Shown here: piece by piece, positions 1-10,949 of the stretch | How positions within the stretch are numbered: the first letter of the stretch is position 1 | How the letters are laid out: the number at the start of each line of letters is the position of its first letter | NCBI RefSeq assembly: GCF_014839805.1 | Contig: NC_051124.1 | Location: 7,502,001 to 7,566,000 of the forward strand | Origin: Manduca sexta | Lineage: Eukaryota > Arthropoda > Insecta > Lepidoptera > Sphingidae | Reading direction: 5' to 3' | Length of the DNA: 64,000 nucleotides | Notes under the pieces: model-generated | The model's database searches: none | What the model was told of the DNA's origin: nothing | The model's input: the letters and a program-made list of their open reading frames with translations, nothing else | Program-made: the position numbers and the translations under genes

Positions 1-490
1 TAAATATTACAATTTATAAATTAAAAAATGAGTATATAAATACTCTTCCGCTAGAGTCACCATCTTGAGCCAAAAGTCCAAGCGAGACCTCGTACATTAC
101 GGCCAACTCAGAATTTCGCGGGACTCTCAGTGTGGGCAATAATCACTAGGCAGCTATGATTAAGCGGATAACTTTAGACGGTATCTGTGACGTATTACCA
201 CTATTATATCCAGTTATTCAAAGTATGGTTACGTATAAGTGAAATAGTATGAATGAAATGCTTTGTAGTGAAAAGTTTTGATTCTCGAGGACTTCTTTAA
301 TAATAGTTATCTTATTTTCTATATGAAACGGCGGATAGGAAATGGTCAACCTAATGATATCGATGAATACCAGAAAATCATCTATAAACTTTTTACTTCC
401 ATTAGAATATTTTTTCATTTCCCAAAAAATTGATATCTATCACACATACTTTTACTTTTTGTCCAAGTTTAACTAGCAACACACCACACA
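1..490. other. Intergenic, nothing recognised
   Basis: AT-rich DNA without a recognisable gene, repeat or RNA. A 66-codon minus-strand open frame at 218-418 has no recognisable motif and looks like chance. Confidence 0.6.
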
Positions 491-755
491 AGAATCGGAC
501 ACTATATTTTTCTACTAAGAACACTTACATATTCAAACATAAAACCATGCTGTCTACCACAGTCACAACACATCTTCTCTATTGACCACATCCTATATAA
601 TACTATCACTGGCATTTCCTAATGATGATATAAGAACACTATATTCTCCTACTAAGAACCCTTTTATATTCAAACATAAAATCATGCCATCACAGTCACA
701 ACACATCTTCTCTATTGAGCTCATCCCATATAATACTATCATTTCCTAATGATGA
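491..755. repeat. Tandem duplication, two ~135-bp units
   Basis: Two consecutive copies begin near 491 and 632. Both contain TTCAAACATAAAA, CACAGTCACAACACATC and CCTAATGATGATAT in the same order. The copies differ by scattered substitutions and small gaps, so the duplication is not recent. No coding potential. Confidence 0.8.
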
Positions 756-1362
756 TATTTCACCTTCCACCCATTCATATAACAAACGATAACTGTGAAG
801 ACGTTGCCATAAACCACGTAATTTCCTGTCGTACCGGTTTTTGGGGCTATTTATAGTTGAACGTTGACCTTCGCTTTGAGATCGAGTTGTAACGTACTAT
901 GTGGGTGATCCTTAGCCCTAGCCGAAACGCGGGCACGTTTAGCGAGATGGTAAATCACGTGATAGCGCGGAGAAAGCTAAAATACTATAAAGTGTACGGT
1001 ATGGTGTGACCATACTTTTAGGGCGGGCAGGGACATTTTTTTCCCACAGTGGATAAACGAAATGAAAATTTATTAATGTTACACGTTGTACTTTACAGTT
1101 TGCTTACAGATTCCAAACTAGGCTTATGCCTGTTTTTTGAATGCTTACATTACAACTACCTTAATAGAAAAGGCTTTGGTTAACAATGGTAACAACCATA
1201 ATAAAAAATTTACATCATAAGATTGTAATAATAATTTTTACCTTAGTTATTCTGACACTTATTTATTGCTAAGTGTTGCATGCGGTTTTGCCCGCGTGAA
1301 AAGTATTTACCGCCTACTTCTTATCTTATTAATATTACAAATTCTAATGTTTTTGAAAATGT
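756..1362. other. Intergenic with two short palindromes
   Basis: Single-copy-looking DNA. It holds the E-box palindrome ATCACGTGAT (954-963) and a perfect 7-bp inverted repeat GTATGGT/ACCATAC with a 3-base loop (999-1015), in a locally GC-richer stretch (about 880-1045). It could be regulatory DNA, but nothing proves it. Confidence 0.4.
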
Positions 1363-1500
1363 TAAGATATTTGTTAGAAGTAAACGCAGCAATAGCTGAA
1401 CTGATTTGGAAACAATCAGGCACACATATAGACCATATCTTGCATTAACATAAAGGCTACTTTTCATTCCGATAAAATGCTTTCTTGGGAAATAATAAGA
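1363..1500 (+). repeat. Degraded Helitron-like interior fragment
   Basis: Shares TTGTTAGAAGTAAAC, the following CAGCAA..AGCT and later blocks with 48368-48480 in the same order, so this is a dispersed repeat. The wording resembles the interior of lepidopteran non-autonomous Helitrons, but no CTAG end is visible here. Confidence 0.5.
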
Positions 1501-1629
1501 TTTATATTATCTGATGTTTTAGACAGATAACGCAGGCGTCATATTTAGAGACTTTTCTAGCGGGAAAGGCTTTCCACGAAACCGCTAACCTAATCTACAA
1601 AACGCTAACAGTCCAAAAAGTCTCTAGTA

Positions 1630-1890
1630 AATTCTAGATTCCCATATTCCATGGGCACCGTAATAGATAAATTAATTTTATATCGTGTTGTAAGTCGTGC
1701 GCGCGATCTGCCCCCGGGCGGCGCGGCGCGTGAGAACAGTTCTCTGCGCCGATGTGTGTCATGAAGACACGTGTCGTGTATAAGAGGGTAGAAGGATATC
1801 TGGTGTCCCTATCAGTTGGAAATACCTGTGACCTGCCACAGCTTTCAAAGAAAATAAAGTCAATAACAATTTGATACTGCAATATACAAA
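1630..1890. other. Unidentified segment with GC-rich core
   Basis: A CG-rich core (1697-1752) sits in AT-rich DNA and contains the inverted repeat GAGAAC-A-GTTCTC (1732-1744). The minus strand is open for 82 codons (1634-1882) and reads like a degenerate repeat-derived peptide. It directly precedes a SINE. I do not recognise it. Confidence 0.35.
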
Positions 1891-1902
1891 TAATAACGAC
1901 GT

Positions 1903-2140
1903 CCTCAATAGCGTAGTTGTATAACCATACAATTGCACTGCTGTTTCGGGTTCAATCCCCGGATTGGGCAAAGTGATATTTTTTTCTTTTTTCTAAGTAT
2001 CAGCCCTGAATCTGCCAAATATCGCAATAGGCGCTACTCCTATCACATTATAGGACGGAATACACAAGGCGGAAATGAGTGCGCCAGTTGCGCCTCTGTT
2101 TATTCTTTCGGAGATACAAGGCGTAAGTGTGTGTATTATA
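1903..2140 (+). repeat. SINE-A copy (tRNA-derived), diverged
   Basis: Starts with a tRNA-like head (box A-like GCGTAGTTGTAT, box B-like GGTTCAATCCCC), followed by the family body: CAGCCCTGAATCTGCC, CTATCACAT..AGGACGGAA and GCGCCTCTG. Order and content match the intact copy at 41946-42222. Well diverged, hence old. Confidence 0.85.
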
Positions 2141-2877
2141 CAATTTTCAACTGCCCCAAAAATAAAACGTTATGCAAGTATAAAAATACACTTTTTAAGG
2201 CATTTCCGACCCTATTCGGAAAGGAAATCTGATTTATTTTAAGTAAGCCTCAATTTGTGCAATTATGCTTAAATCCCTGTGAATTCCGAAGAGGACAAAT
2301 AGCTGGATTAAAGCCAGCCTATGTCACCGAAATAGGCCAGAGTATTGCGTTCCGATGAATCACATCACAGATACAAATAGGGTAATCATGGAGACCTTCG
2401 AGAAACTTAAAATCTTTATTTTTTCTACAGGAACGGCAAATCGTGCACCCTACACCTGATGGTACGATGAATGGTGTCTAACAAAATATCGACTGACAAA
2501 CAATGATAAGCTATCGACAATACACAACGATTGTAGAAAAGTATCTTGTCTACTGACGGAAAGAATAGACAAAATAAACTCCACTTTAACTAGTTACAGA
2601 TTCTATAGTTAAATTACAAAAGAATTGTGCAAGTGCAAACGCTGCAACGCTTCTCATGTCAATTGTTGCAATTGTCACGCTCTATTGGAGCAGGCAGGCT
2701 TTGTTTCTGCCCACCTCGCGTGACCGAAAGCGTGAATGCACTTAGATGCTAATAGTGCTGTGAATAGACTGATTTGATTTAGTTGTATCAAGGTACCATA
2801 GTGTAAGCTAATGACTACGCTGCTCGAATAGAGGTTTTTTTAGTAGTTTATTTTATGTTAGTGACTGCACATCGATA
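2141..2877. other. Intergenic, no gene seen
   Basis: No coding or RNA gene. The short string CACCTGATGGTA near 2453 recalls retroelement 3' tails but is too short to assign. Confidence 0.5.
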
Positions 2878-3065
2878 GCCTCGGTGGCGTAGTTATACTG
2901 CATGCGTGGTACGACAACGTTCTCAGTACCTTAGTACTGGATTCGAATCCCATGTCGGAATTTTTGGGTTTTTGTGTGGGACGGAACACACTTGGCGAAG
3001 AGTGGGTGCCCTAGCTATGCCTCTGCATACCCGTTTGGGGATAAATGCGTAATGACGTGAGTGTG
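2878..3065 (+). repeat. SINE-A copy, internally deleted
   Basis: Head CCTCGGTGGCGTAGTTATAC and box B GGATTCGAATCCC are clear. The segment between box B and GGGACGGAACACACTTGGCG is mostly missing compared with the copy at 41946-42222. The 3' part GTGGGTGCCCTAGC..CTCTGCATACCC is retained. Confidence 0.9.
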
Positions 3066-4030
3066 TATTTTATATTAAAACACTTTTATACTTATTATTA
3101 ACTATTCATACTAGTGTATTGATAACATAATTATTAATTCAACCTATTGACTTCGAGTAAGGCGCCAATTGTTATCGGCCGAGCTGACGTTATGGTGTAC
3201 TCGTCGTCCTCCAGACATTAGTGATCGAGCCTCGCATAAAGAAACAGCTCTAGAACATAATATTTAGTAAAATTGAGAATTGGAAAGCGACAAAGAGTTT
3301 TATTTTACAACAATAGCGCTTTCTTAGAAACATTTTAAGGCGGAAATAGAAGAGAGTACTCACAGTTCTTGATGATCGTAATAAGTATTTAGTGCTATTC
3401 AGATTAGGTATTTTATATTCAAATTTACCTAGTCAAAATGATCCCCTTCTCTGAAGATAAGCTGGGTTAATGATGGCGAAAATGCAGCTTCCTCCATTAG
3501 TCAATATACAGGATTATTTTGACATTGCGTTAATTAATGAAACTATATACTCGTCTTTACCTCTGCTAACATTGTGCCAAAAATCATTCATGAATAAAGA
3601 ATATTTTCACAAAAAACTCCGGTTTAAGTTGTCTGAGTTTTTTCATCATCTTGTTAAGTGCGAATATGGCGTATGTGTTAATGTATTTGTGACTGAGAGT
3701 ATGATAAATTCTCTGAGCACTTATAAAATTAAAATTACTTTTTATTATTTAATTTGTTCGAAACTTACACTTATTTATTTTACATTTACGGTTTGAGCAT
3801 CTTATTTAGTGTTATTTTTAAGAAGATAAGTATATATTTTTATTAAATAACGCAATGTGGAAATGACCCAGTATATTAATAACACAGCACTTAACCTAAA
3901 TTCAGGGTACTCCTATCGTTAGACATAAGGTCAAAGGTCACATTCACGTCTCGTTTAACATGAGCTCCAAGGTCACTTTCATTTACTGAACAAAATCATA
4001 TATAGTTTTCCGCTAAACTGCTGGTTGTAG
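3066..4030. other. Intergenic, one unsupported ORF
   Basis: An ATG-initiated 108-codon frame lies at 3470-3796 (+). It is AT-rich, has no recognisable domain, and is not followed by a plausible splice context, so I do not call it a gene. Nothing else seen. Confidence 0.5.
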
Positions 4031-4105
4031 GTAAAGTAGACGGTAGAAGACCACATGGGCGTGCACCTACCCGCTGGTCTGATCAAATAAAAAGTATAAC
4101 AGTAC
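4030..4105 (+). pseudogene. LINE ORF2 C-terminal fragment
   Basis: One frame reads GKVDGRRPHGRAPTRWSDQI, matching the GRxxRGRPxTRWxD motif found at the C-terminus of many non-LTR retrotransposon ORF2 proteins. The related segment at 16065-16290 carries the same motif. Only this scrap remains. Confidence 0.65.
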
Positions 4106-4254
4106 TTCCTTCTTTTTTAACAAAAGGCATAACACATAACATAATCATTATAAACAATACTTAAACACTAAATTACATTTACACTATATTGTCTTCCTAT
4201 GCCCTAATTGAAATTAAACAACGGGGACGTATTACCACTTCCCTAGGGAAAGCC

Positions 4255-4435
4255 GAAGACAGAAGGGCTTGTAAACAGGTCGTCTTCGTCAGGAGGTTTT
4301 GACACGGATACGTCCTTCTGCGGTAAAGAATACGATCGAGAAGACAGGAGGGCTTGGAAACAGCCCGCCATCGACTCCATCAAGAGGTTTCAACACGGAC
4401 ACGACCTTCCATGATGAAGAATATGATCAAGAAAT
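4255..4435 (+). repeat. Tandem duplicate of a LINE 3' end, ~85-bp unit
   Basis: Two units begin with GAAGACAG at 4255 and 4340 and share GAGGTTT..ACACGGA and AAGAATA.GATC. The second reads DRRAWKQ and SIKRFQHGHDLP followed by stops, the usual end of a LINE ORF2. It probably belongs with the fragment at 4030-4105. Confidence 0.65.
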
Positions 4436-4957
4436 TTTCCTCTAAAGTTTGAGAACCTCCGCCTTACGCTGAGTAAACTTGTAAACCGACACTGACTCAC
4501 TGTTAATATTTATTTTTAATGTCCCCCTTTTGTCTTAAGCGTTGTCCGGTAAACAAATTTTATGGGTCTTCGGCCCTCCCAAACAACATTAATATTTTTA
4601 ATGTTACAAACATGACAATGCGAATGGAATATAGCTTCGAAATGTTAAAATATTATTAATTAGTATCATAATCTTAATATAATATCTGGCACAGTTAGAA
4701 TAATGGGTAATTAATTAAATTTTTTGATCATAATAACGTTTTTAAGAGTTTATCTCTGGAGTTCAAATGATTTAATAAAAGTGACTATTATTTGTAATAT
4801 AACAAAATAAAACATAGAATTGTGTACTAAATATTTTGCAAAAAATATAACACAGAACCTTATAATAGGAATTTGTAGCCAATCTAATAAAGAAAGTACA
4901 AAATGATTGTCCCAAAAGTTCATATTATCTGTCATAACAACGAAATACATCATACGT
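4436..4957. other. Intergenic, nothing recognised
   Basis: Very AT-rich. The minus-strand 102-codon frame spanning 4750-5058 is rich in Phe, Leu and Ile as expected of AT-rich DNA and overlaps a tandem duplication, so it is not called. Confidence 0.5.
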
Positions 4958-5192
4958 AAAATATTCTTAAGAATATTGACAAAAAAAAAACCTGAACCCC
5001 AAATCAATAACCGACATAAGAATGATAGTTTACTGACTAGGAATCCAACCCATCGCACACATATAGAGTTTGTCCAATAAAATATTCTTTCTTAGGAAGA
5101 TTAAAAAAAAAAAAAAACTAAGTCCCAAATAATAAAGCCCGTCACCCAGAGAATGTTAACTTACTGACTGGAGAATCAAACTTAGCTCACAT
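4958..5192 (-). repeat. Diverged tandem duplication, ~122-bp unit
   Basis: Two units (about 4958-5062 and 5080-5192) each contain AAATATTCTT, a poly-A run, a CCCAAAT block and ACTTACTGACT-like text before a box-B-like sequence read on the minus strand. They may be two copies of an old tRNA-derived SINE; this is uncertain. Confidence 0.5.
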
Positions 5193-5468
5193 TATTCTCA
5201 CACCAAAATTCCATCAAATAACAGAAACATTCAATATAATACTTTTATAGTCGTATATCAATAGTATATCTTAAAAATAATGAGCGTATTCTTAAACAGT
5301 TTAAAGAATCCCTAATTATAAGATAAGACGTGTTTTATTTATTGGATCATAACTCTCATATAAAATTTGATTATTTATATCAGCATTTTCCTTCACATTT
5401 TATTACAATGTTTCCATGACACATCCACTATCACCGTCGTAAACTATGTCAAGCTATCTTAAATAATT

Positions 5469-5800
5469 ATGTTTTGGACACCTGTTTTGTATTATTTTCT
5501 ACTACTTTTTAGAATGGGTTAGAGGATTTTTAGTCTTATAGCTTACGTAAGCAACGTTATGTGTAATGCAAAAGCCGATAAAATGTTTTGGACACCTATT
5601 TTGTAATATTTTATACTGCTTTTAGAATAGGTTAGAGGATATTTCGTCTTATAGCTTAAGTAAGCAACTTTATATGTAATGCAAAAGCCGATAAAATTTT
5701 TTAGACACCTATATTATAATATTTTCTACTGCTTTTAAAATGTGCTAGAGACTTTTCCTCTAATTACGTAAACAACATTATAATGCAAAAGCCGATATAA
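5469..5800. repeat. Three tandem ~114-bp units
   Basis: Units start near 5469, 5583 and 5696. Each has TTTTGGACACCT (TTAGACACCT in the third), a TTTTAGAAT-like block and the end TAATGCAAAAGCCGATA. The third is the most diverged. No open frame. Confidence 0.9.
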
Positions 5801-6791
5801 TGAGTCGTGTTACTTAACAGTATCATAACTCAATATAGGAGACATAAAATTAGACATAAGAATTTCGAACAGAAATGTGCACATGGCCAGTACTATTGGC
5901 CAATCCCATTAGTAGTAGAGTAACCCTGTACCATCATTATCATCCATTATCAGTGGGATAGTATAGGAATTGGAATTATCAGGAGCGTAGTGCTAATATG
6001 AGACTTAGCATTTAATGTAGTATTGCGTGTTATCTATCCTATTTATGGAAATAAATGGTGTTTACTATCATGCAAGTAACATGCTCGTTTTATTTCTTAG
6101 TTTTATATAGACATATCTACTGTGATTAATATATTTTCAAATTTTGATAGGAAATTATAATTATTATAGATGTACGTGTGCGAATAGGTATATAAGTTTT
6201 TCTGATACCTTAATATTTTTAATTGCATAAATGTATGCTATACGTATAAAGAAGCAATCGACAAGAAATAAACATATGGAGACTAACGTCTGAGCTTATC
6301 AGTTTTAAATAAAATTTGGATATGGAATTCAAAAATACATTCTCAAGTTAATTACTTAATTTGATAAAAAACAAGCATAGTAATACAAAACCTTTGATAC
6401 AATGTGATACAAGAAACCTATAAGCACATAATATTATTATAGATATATTATAAATTAAAAGTACAAAATTCAAATTAAAGTTCTCTCTGGACTAATGAAT
6501 GCAAAGTTATTAAATCCCAAATATAAATAAACATCAATATCAAGAATATTTTATAAGAGTGTCAAAACACGCGTTAAATTTTCATAAAAACGTATTAAAA
6601 TTCATTAAAATCATTTAACATTTTATAAAGCTTGTTAGCGCTATATGAGGAACTTCAGTTCAATAACCAAAATTTATGTGTGAACATTAGATATCCGATA
6701 TAGAAAGCAATGAATATGAATATAAATTCATTAGATAACTGCTCAGATTTTACTTATTAATTATATTAAGTACTTAAAAATATCCAAATGA
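5801..6791. other. Upstream AT-rich region
   Basis: About 1 kb of AT-rich DNA upstream of the zinc-finger gene. No repeat family or ORF seen. It could include proximal regulatory sequence. Confidence 0.4.
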
Positions 6792-7061
6792 TTATGAGAT
6801 GAGTAACCTATGCGCATGATTCGAGGGATCTACAAGAGCGCTGGATCGTTTTACGTAGAGCTCGTTGGGGAATTTCGATCGATTATCCATGTAAGCGATG
6901 CGCGTGACCCACTGACAAAACAAGCCGATCGTCTCACATTGTTTTCCAATAGCCCGTACCATTCCATTCAGAATCTCATTACACTTGAAAGACGGTACCA
7001 ACAAATCTGGCGCAACATTCTCATGTACGTGCCTGTCGTTAGGGCAGCGTGAGGTGACCAT
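6792..7061. other. GC-richer block open on both strands, unidentified
   Basis: The minus strand is open with an ATG for 89 codons (7061 to 6792) and the plus strand for 80 codons (6810-7052). The block is clearly GC-richer than the AT-rich DNA on its left and ends about 20 bp before the promoter's GC-rich zone. I recognise neither peptide. It could be an exon of an unknown gene, a retroelement scrap, or conserved promoter-proximal DNA whose composition keeps both strands open. A donor-like GAG/GTGACC occurs at 7051-7058. Confidence 0.35.
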
Positions 7062-7079
7062 TACTGTACAAAGAGTTGC

Positions 7080-7287
7080 CTAAAATAGAGAGCTTTGTGA
7101 GGCGGGAAGACAGGCGAGAAGCGCGGTGGGGGCGGGGCGGACGCCGGCCGGCCGGCGGCTCAGTCGCGCCGCGCCGCACAGCCGCCTCGCACGCCGAGCC
7201 AGCGTGCCCTGACAGCGCACGCGCACGCGATACTCCCCACCCCTCACGGCACGTGCAGTGAACCCCATGCTACACGCCTGAACCACC
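7080..7287 (+). promoter_or_regulatory. CpG-rich promoter and 5' leader of the zinc-finger gene
   Basis: A strongly GC- and CpG-rich stretch (about 7095-7260) directly precedes the start codon, in sharp contrast to the AT-rich surroundings. TCAGT at 7160-7164 matches the arthropod initiator consensus. No TATA box sits at the right distance and the matching downstream positions do not fit a DPE. The exact start site is not determinable here. Confidence 0.5.
7267..7281 (+). promoter_or_regulatory. Four-codon upstream ORF
   Basis: ATG CTA CAC GCC TGA (peptide MLHA) in the leader, ending six bases before the main ATG at 7288. The spacing is too short for efficient reinitiation, so if this ATG is in the mRNA it could lower translation of the main frame or be bypassed by leaky scanning. 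Confidence 0.5.
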
Positions 7288-8327
7288 ATGCAAGAACAAA
7301 CTTCATCCAGATCGAACAAGACCACGCTCAACTCGTTAGAAAGCGCCATCATCAAACTGAAGAACAATTTGCAGATACAAGACACCAAGACGGACGTGAA
7401 CGGCTTGTTAGTGGATCCACCGAGCCCGCACGCGGACAAAAACAACGCAAGTAAGAGCTCTACATCTCCCCCGACAAGCATAAACATGTCGATAGCGTCC
7501 GCCGCCCTCTTACAAGAGAACATGCTGCAGAGATCGTTACAAGGCGTTGTTATGTCGCTTCAAAACGCTATGATGAATTCGTTACAACAAGCGGCGCTTT
7601 TGCCGTCCAACTCGGCCGCCGCCGCCGCTTTGAATCTTCAAGCGCTGGAATCATATTTAACGTTGCAGCGCTTGACGTCTGTGTCGTCTGTAAACAACAC
7701 GAGTCAACCCAATACATCTGAAAATAGTTCATCATCTAAACAAGATATTTTAAGGATAGCGACGGCAAGTGCAAAGATAAGTGAAATTGACGCGGCCGAT
7801 ACAACTTCGAAAGATTTCTCACCGAAAACGCCTGAAGAATATCCGTTATCCGATGCAATAGCCGCTGATGATGTCGATTTATCCGAGGAAGTTGAGGAAG
7901 ACCTTGCATTATTGGACAACGAGGATGATTTCACGTTAGAGCAGCATTTGGAATCAACGTCAAAGGGATACGGCTATAGTTCACCACAAAGTCTAGATAA
8001 TGGATATCCGAGTCTTCTAATGAATGCGATGTACCAACAACAGATGAATGGAAGTCCATCACAAGCGCCTTTATCTCCGCAAGCATCTAACTCGTCTAAA
8101 TCCACGAACAGTTCGACGTCGTCAAGTAGCAGTATATCTAGTAAACAGAAGACGAGCAGCAGTGGTCCGAGGACAAAGAAACAATTTATTTGCAAGTTTT
8201 GTAATCGCCAGTTCACGAAGTCGTACAATCTTCTCATACACGAACGAACCCACACGGACGAGCGGCCTTATTCGTGCGACATTTGCGGGAAAGCTTTCCG
8301 ACGGCAAGATCACCTTAGAGATCACAG
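7288..8327 (+). CDS. Odd-skipped family zinc-finger transcription factor (sob/bowl-like), exon 1
   Basis: Encodes residues 1-346 plus two bases of codon 347 of a predicted 471-aa nuclear DNA-binding protein. The start ATG is in a good context (ACCACCATG), and no earlier in-frame ATG was noticed. Residues 1-299 are low-complexity: Ser/Asn/Gln/Ala-rich, with an Ala run near 110, an Asp/Glu-rich stretch near 190-215 and a long Ser/Thr run before the fingers. [16 protein letters not shown] resembles the N-terminal motif of odd-family members. Finger 1 uses C302, C305, H318, H322; finger 2 starts at C330, C333, H346. The linker THTDERPY is canonical. The exon ends AG/GTGCGT. In Drosophila, odd, sob, bowl and drm act in segmentation, leg-joint formation and gut patterning. 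Five fingers favour sob or bowl. Family assignment is very sure, the paralogue is not. Confidence 0.95.
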
Positions 8328-10949
8328 GTGCGTTAGTTTTTATTACACTATTACATAAATGTGTTACCAAAATATATTTCAAATTGTTTTGATGTACTTT
8401 TAAGGATGTAACAACAATTTCGTGTTCAAATATCTTTATTTATGTTTGATGTTAAATGATAATGGAATTATCTGATATGCATCATTGATGATTAATTGGT
8501 TTGATATGTGCTAAGTAAACTAAATTGCTATTACAGTTAACATATCTACAAAGTATATTCATAAAGCAAGTCACACTTCTTTCTTGTTCAACAATGTAAG
8601 CCGGCCAGTGAATTTTAGAGCCTATCAAATAAAAATTTTAACGAGAACATGCGTGTGCCAGTATCTTAATCTTAATGGTCTATTAAAACTGAATGTTCAC
8701 CTTCAATTATTTAAACTTTATTTTTCATTAATTACTATTTTATGGTCTAATCAAGCAGTTTTTAGTGTACATATGGAATTTTTTGATAAAAACCAATATG
8801 ATTAATATTGTTACGCTGTCCGTAATTGACGGGTTGAATGCGGCTTTTATGTGATACCTTACAACAGTCAGGCAACATTTGACGAGGTTCACGATTATCA
8901 TTTTTCAATATCAATAAAATATTTGAATTAAACCCATCGGGTTTCAACGCGAAACGTTACGAGCAACGTTTTGAATAATGGCGTCAGTGTAAAAAACGTT
9001 AAAACAAAAAGTATTGCGCATGGGCCGAGCAGATGGTATCGACAAGTGGTTCGTCACGCTCGTAAATTATTTCACAAAACCACCGCTAATTCCATGAGAC
9101 GATGTTTTAATTTTGGCTTTTCATTTTGTTCCCTTCTTGATTCCCTCGCATTCCTTATAAATCTCGGTGCATACCTTTTTCATATCAAAACATTTATCTT
9201 GAATAAAACACAGGTACAATACGCTGGAATAAGTTGTAGGTACGTGACCGTTACAAGAATTCGAATTCCGAACGTGACAGTTTCCGAATCAAACACAATA
9301 AATATGATAATAGAATTACAACAGCTCTCAATCTATTCCCGGAGTTATCTGCCCGGGATCCCCACCCAAACTGTGGTGAGGTGTTGAATTCTTAACACCT
9401 GTCTCTGGGCGATTTCTTTCCAAATCACCGTATCTCTGTAGCAATAAAATAAATTTCGTGTAGACGCCGGAGGGTTAACCCGAGCCGGGGCCGGCCGCGC
9501 CTGTCGATGTTCAATCGATGTCCGTTGACACGATACATTATAATGGACCCGAGCGGGCCTTCGACGGGTTTTAACAAAGCACGTGGTGATCCTGACGTGA
9601 GGATTAATATGGATGACAAAAAATACAAAAAACAAACTTTAAGAAATCTCCCTCGAATACAAAATCAAGTTTCAGTGTTCGAGAATTTTTTGTTTAGATC
9701 GCTCGGATAATGGAATCAAATTAATTCGTTGCTTGTTTAGTGATTATTGTATGGCTAATTTACGTGTTAAGCACAGATCTGTAGATAGAAGCGTGACGAT
9801 TATCAGCGCGATTAGAAGTGTGTGAACATGCATTTGGTTTGTTTAATTAGTGGAGTGGTGCTGGCGTGTTTACTGGTTAGGCCTAACTCGCGCACGTCAC
9901 GGCACGTTTGGAAGCGCCGACCGAATCACCGCTTCAAACTCGTGTTTTAATATTGAAATTATTATTTCATTCATCATCCGTTAGTTTATCGTCGGCGATC
10001 TAATGTCAACGATTATTACACGTATTACGTTACCCTGTAGATCGAGCGCATCGTAATTTTCTTGCCTCGAGTATGTTTGTTTATTTCATACTGAATATGG
10101 TTATGGAATCGAAACAGCGCTCTCGTGTTATTATTGATTACACGTTTCCCGGTGTGTTAATTATACGTTGTAGACATAATTTAAAATTAGTTGTATCATC
10201 AATATTTTTAAGAAACGTGCCAGATGTTTTAGTTTTGTTGCGGAGGCGTGCGTCGTGCGCGGTTAAAATATTTTAAGTTTAAAGAGGACTACATTCTTGG
10301 TCAATTTAGTATGCTGACGTATGTTTATTCCAAAAGGGGTTTTAGGGAGGAGTTCATTTGGTTTTCCTTAGATAAGCGTGGTGGTAACGATGCTTATTAG
10401 TTTATAATTAAATCCACAGGGATAGATAACAAGGTTCCCAATTCGCACATAAATAAAAACATCAATAAAGGTATTTCAATCGCACCTACGTAGGCACGAA
10501 CCTGAGAATTTAATAAAATTAAAGCTAAAAATGAGCGAGTATGTAAATTTATTGGATGTGTCCCGAGGCACCTTGTTTGTTCCCGTCCGAGGCACAAGAC
10601 ACACGCGAGTGCCAATGTTTTGGCGCCGGCAGACATGCCTTATTTACAGACCCTTCACACCTTGGGATAATATGTTCAAATAGCTGACACCATTTGTTAC
10701 AGATACTTTTTAAACGTGATGAGTTAAGATGTTAAATATTTCACGTTTTACGATGAATATGAATAGGCTTGTGGCTTTCTTTACTTATAAAGTTTTAGGA
10801 CGCTAAATAATAAGGCCATAGATTTAATAAATATGTTATTTCTAATGATGAACGTTAAACAAGCCAATAATTTTTAAAACAGAATCAAAGACTTACCAAC
10901 CATTGATGCAGAAATAACTTGGAATAACAAAAAAATATCTTCTTTACAG
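8328..10949 (+). other. Intron interrupting zinc finger 2
   Basis: GTGCGT donor at 8328 and TCTTTACAG acceptor ending at 10949, phase 2. Joining AG with G restores Arg347 and the sequence [12 protein letters not shown] expected for finger 2 and its linker. The interior holds no recognised repeat family but has GC-richer patches at about 9460-9600 and 9755-9960, which could be regulatory or alternative promoters. Open frames inside it (for example 8971-9387) lack recognisable motifs. Confidence 0.93.

Noticed and set aside
3470..3796. 108-codon ATG frame on the + strand
   Set aside because: Composition follows the AT bias, no motif, no promoter-like sequence; chance is sufficient.
7080..7523. 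147-codon minus-strand frame across the promoter and exon 1
   Set aside because: It is the antisense of a CpG-rich leader and a Ser/Asn-rich coding exon; the plus-strand zinc-finger gene explains the region.
8971..9387. 138-codon frame inside the intron
   Set aside because: No recognisable motif and no splice signals tying it to either exon.
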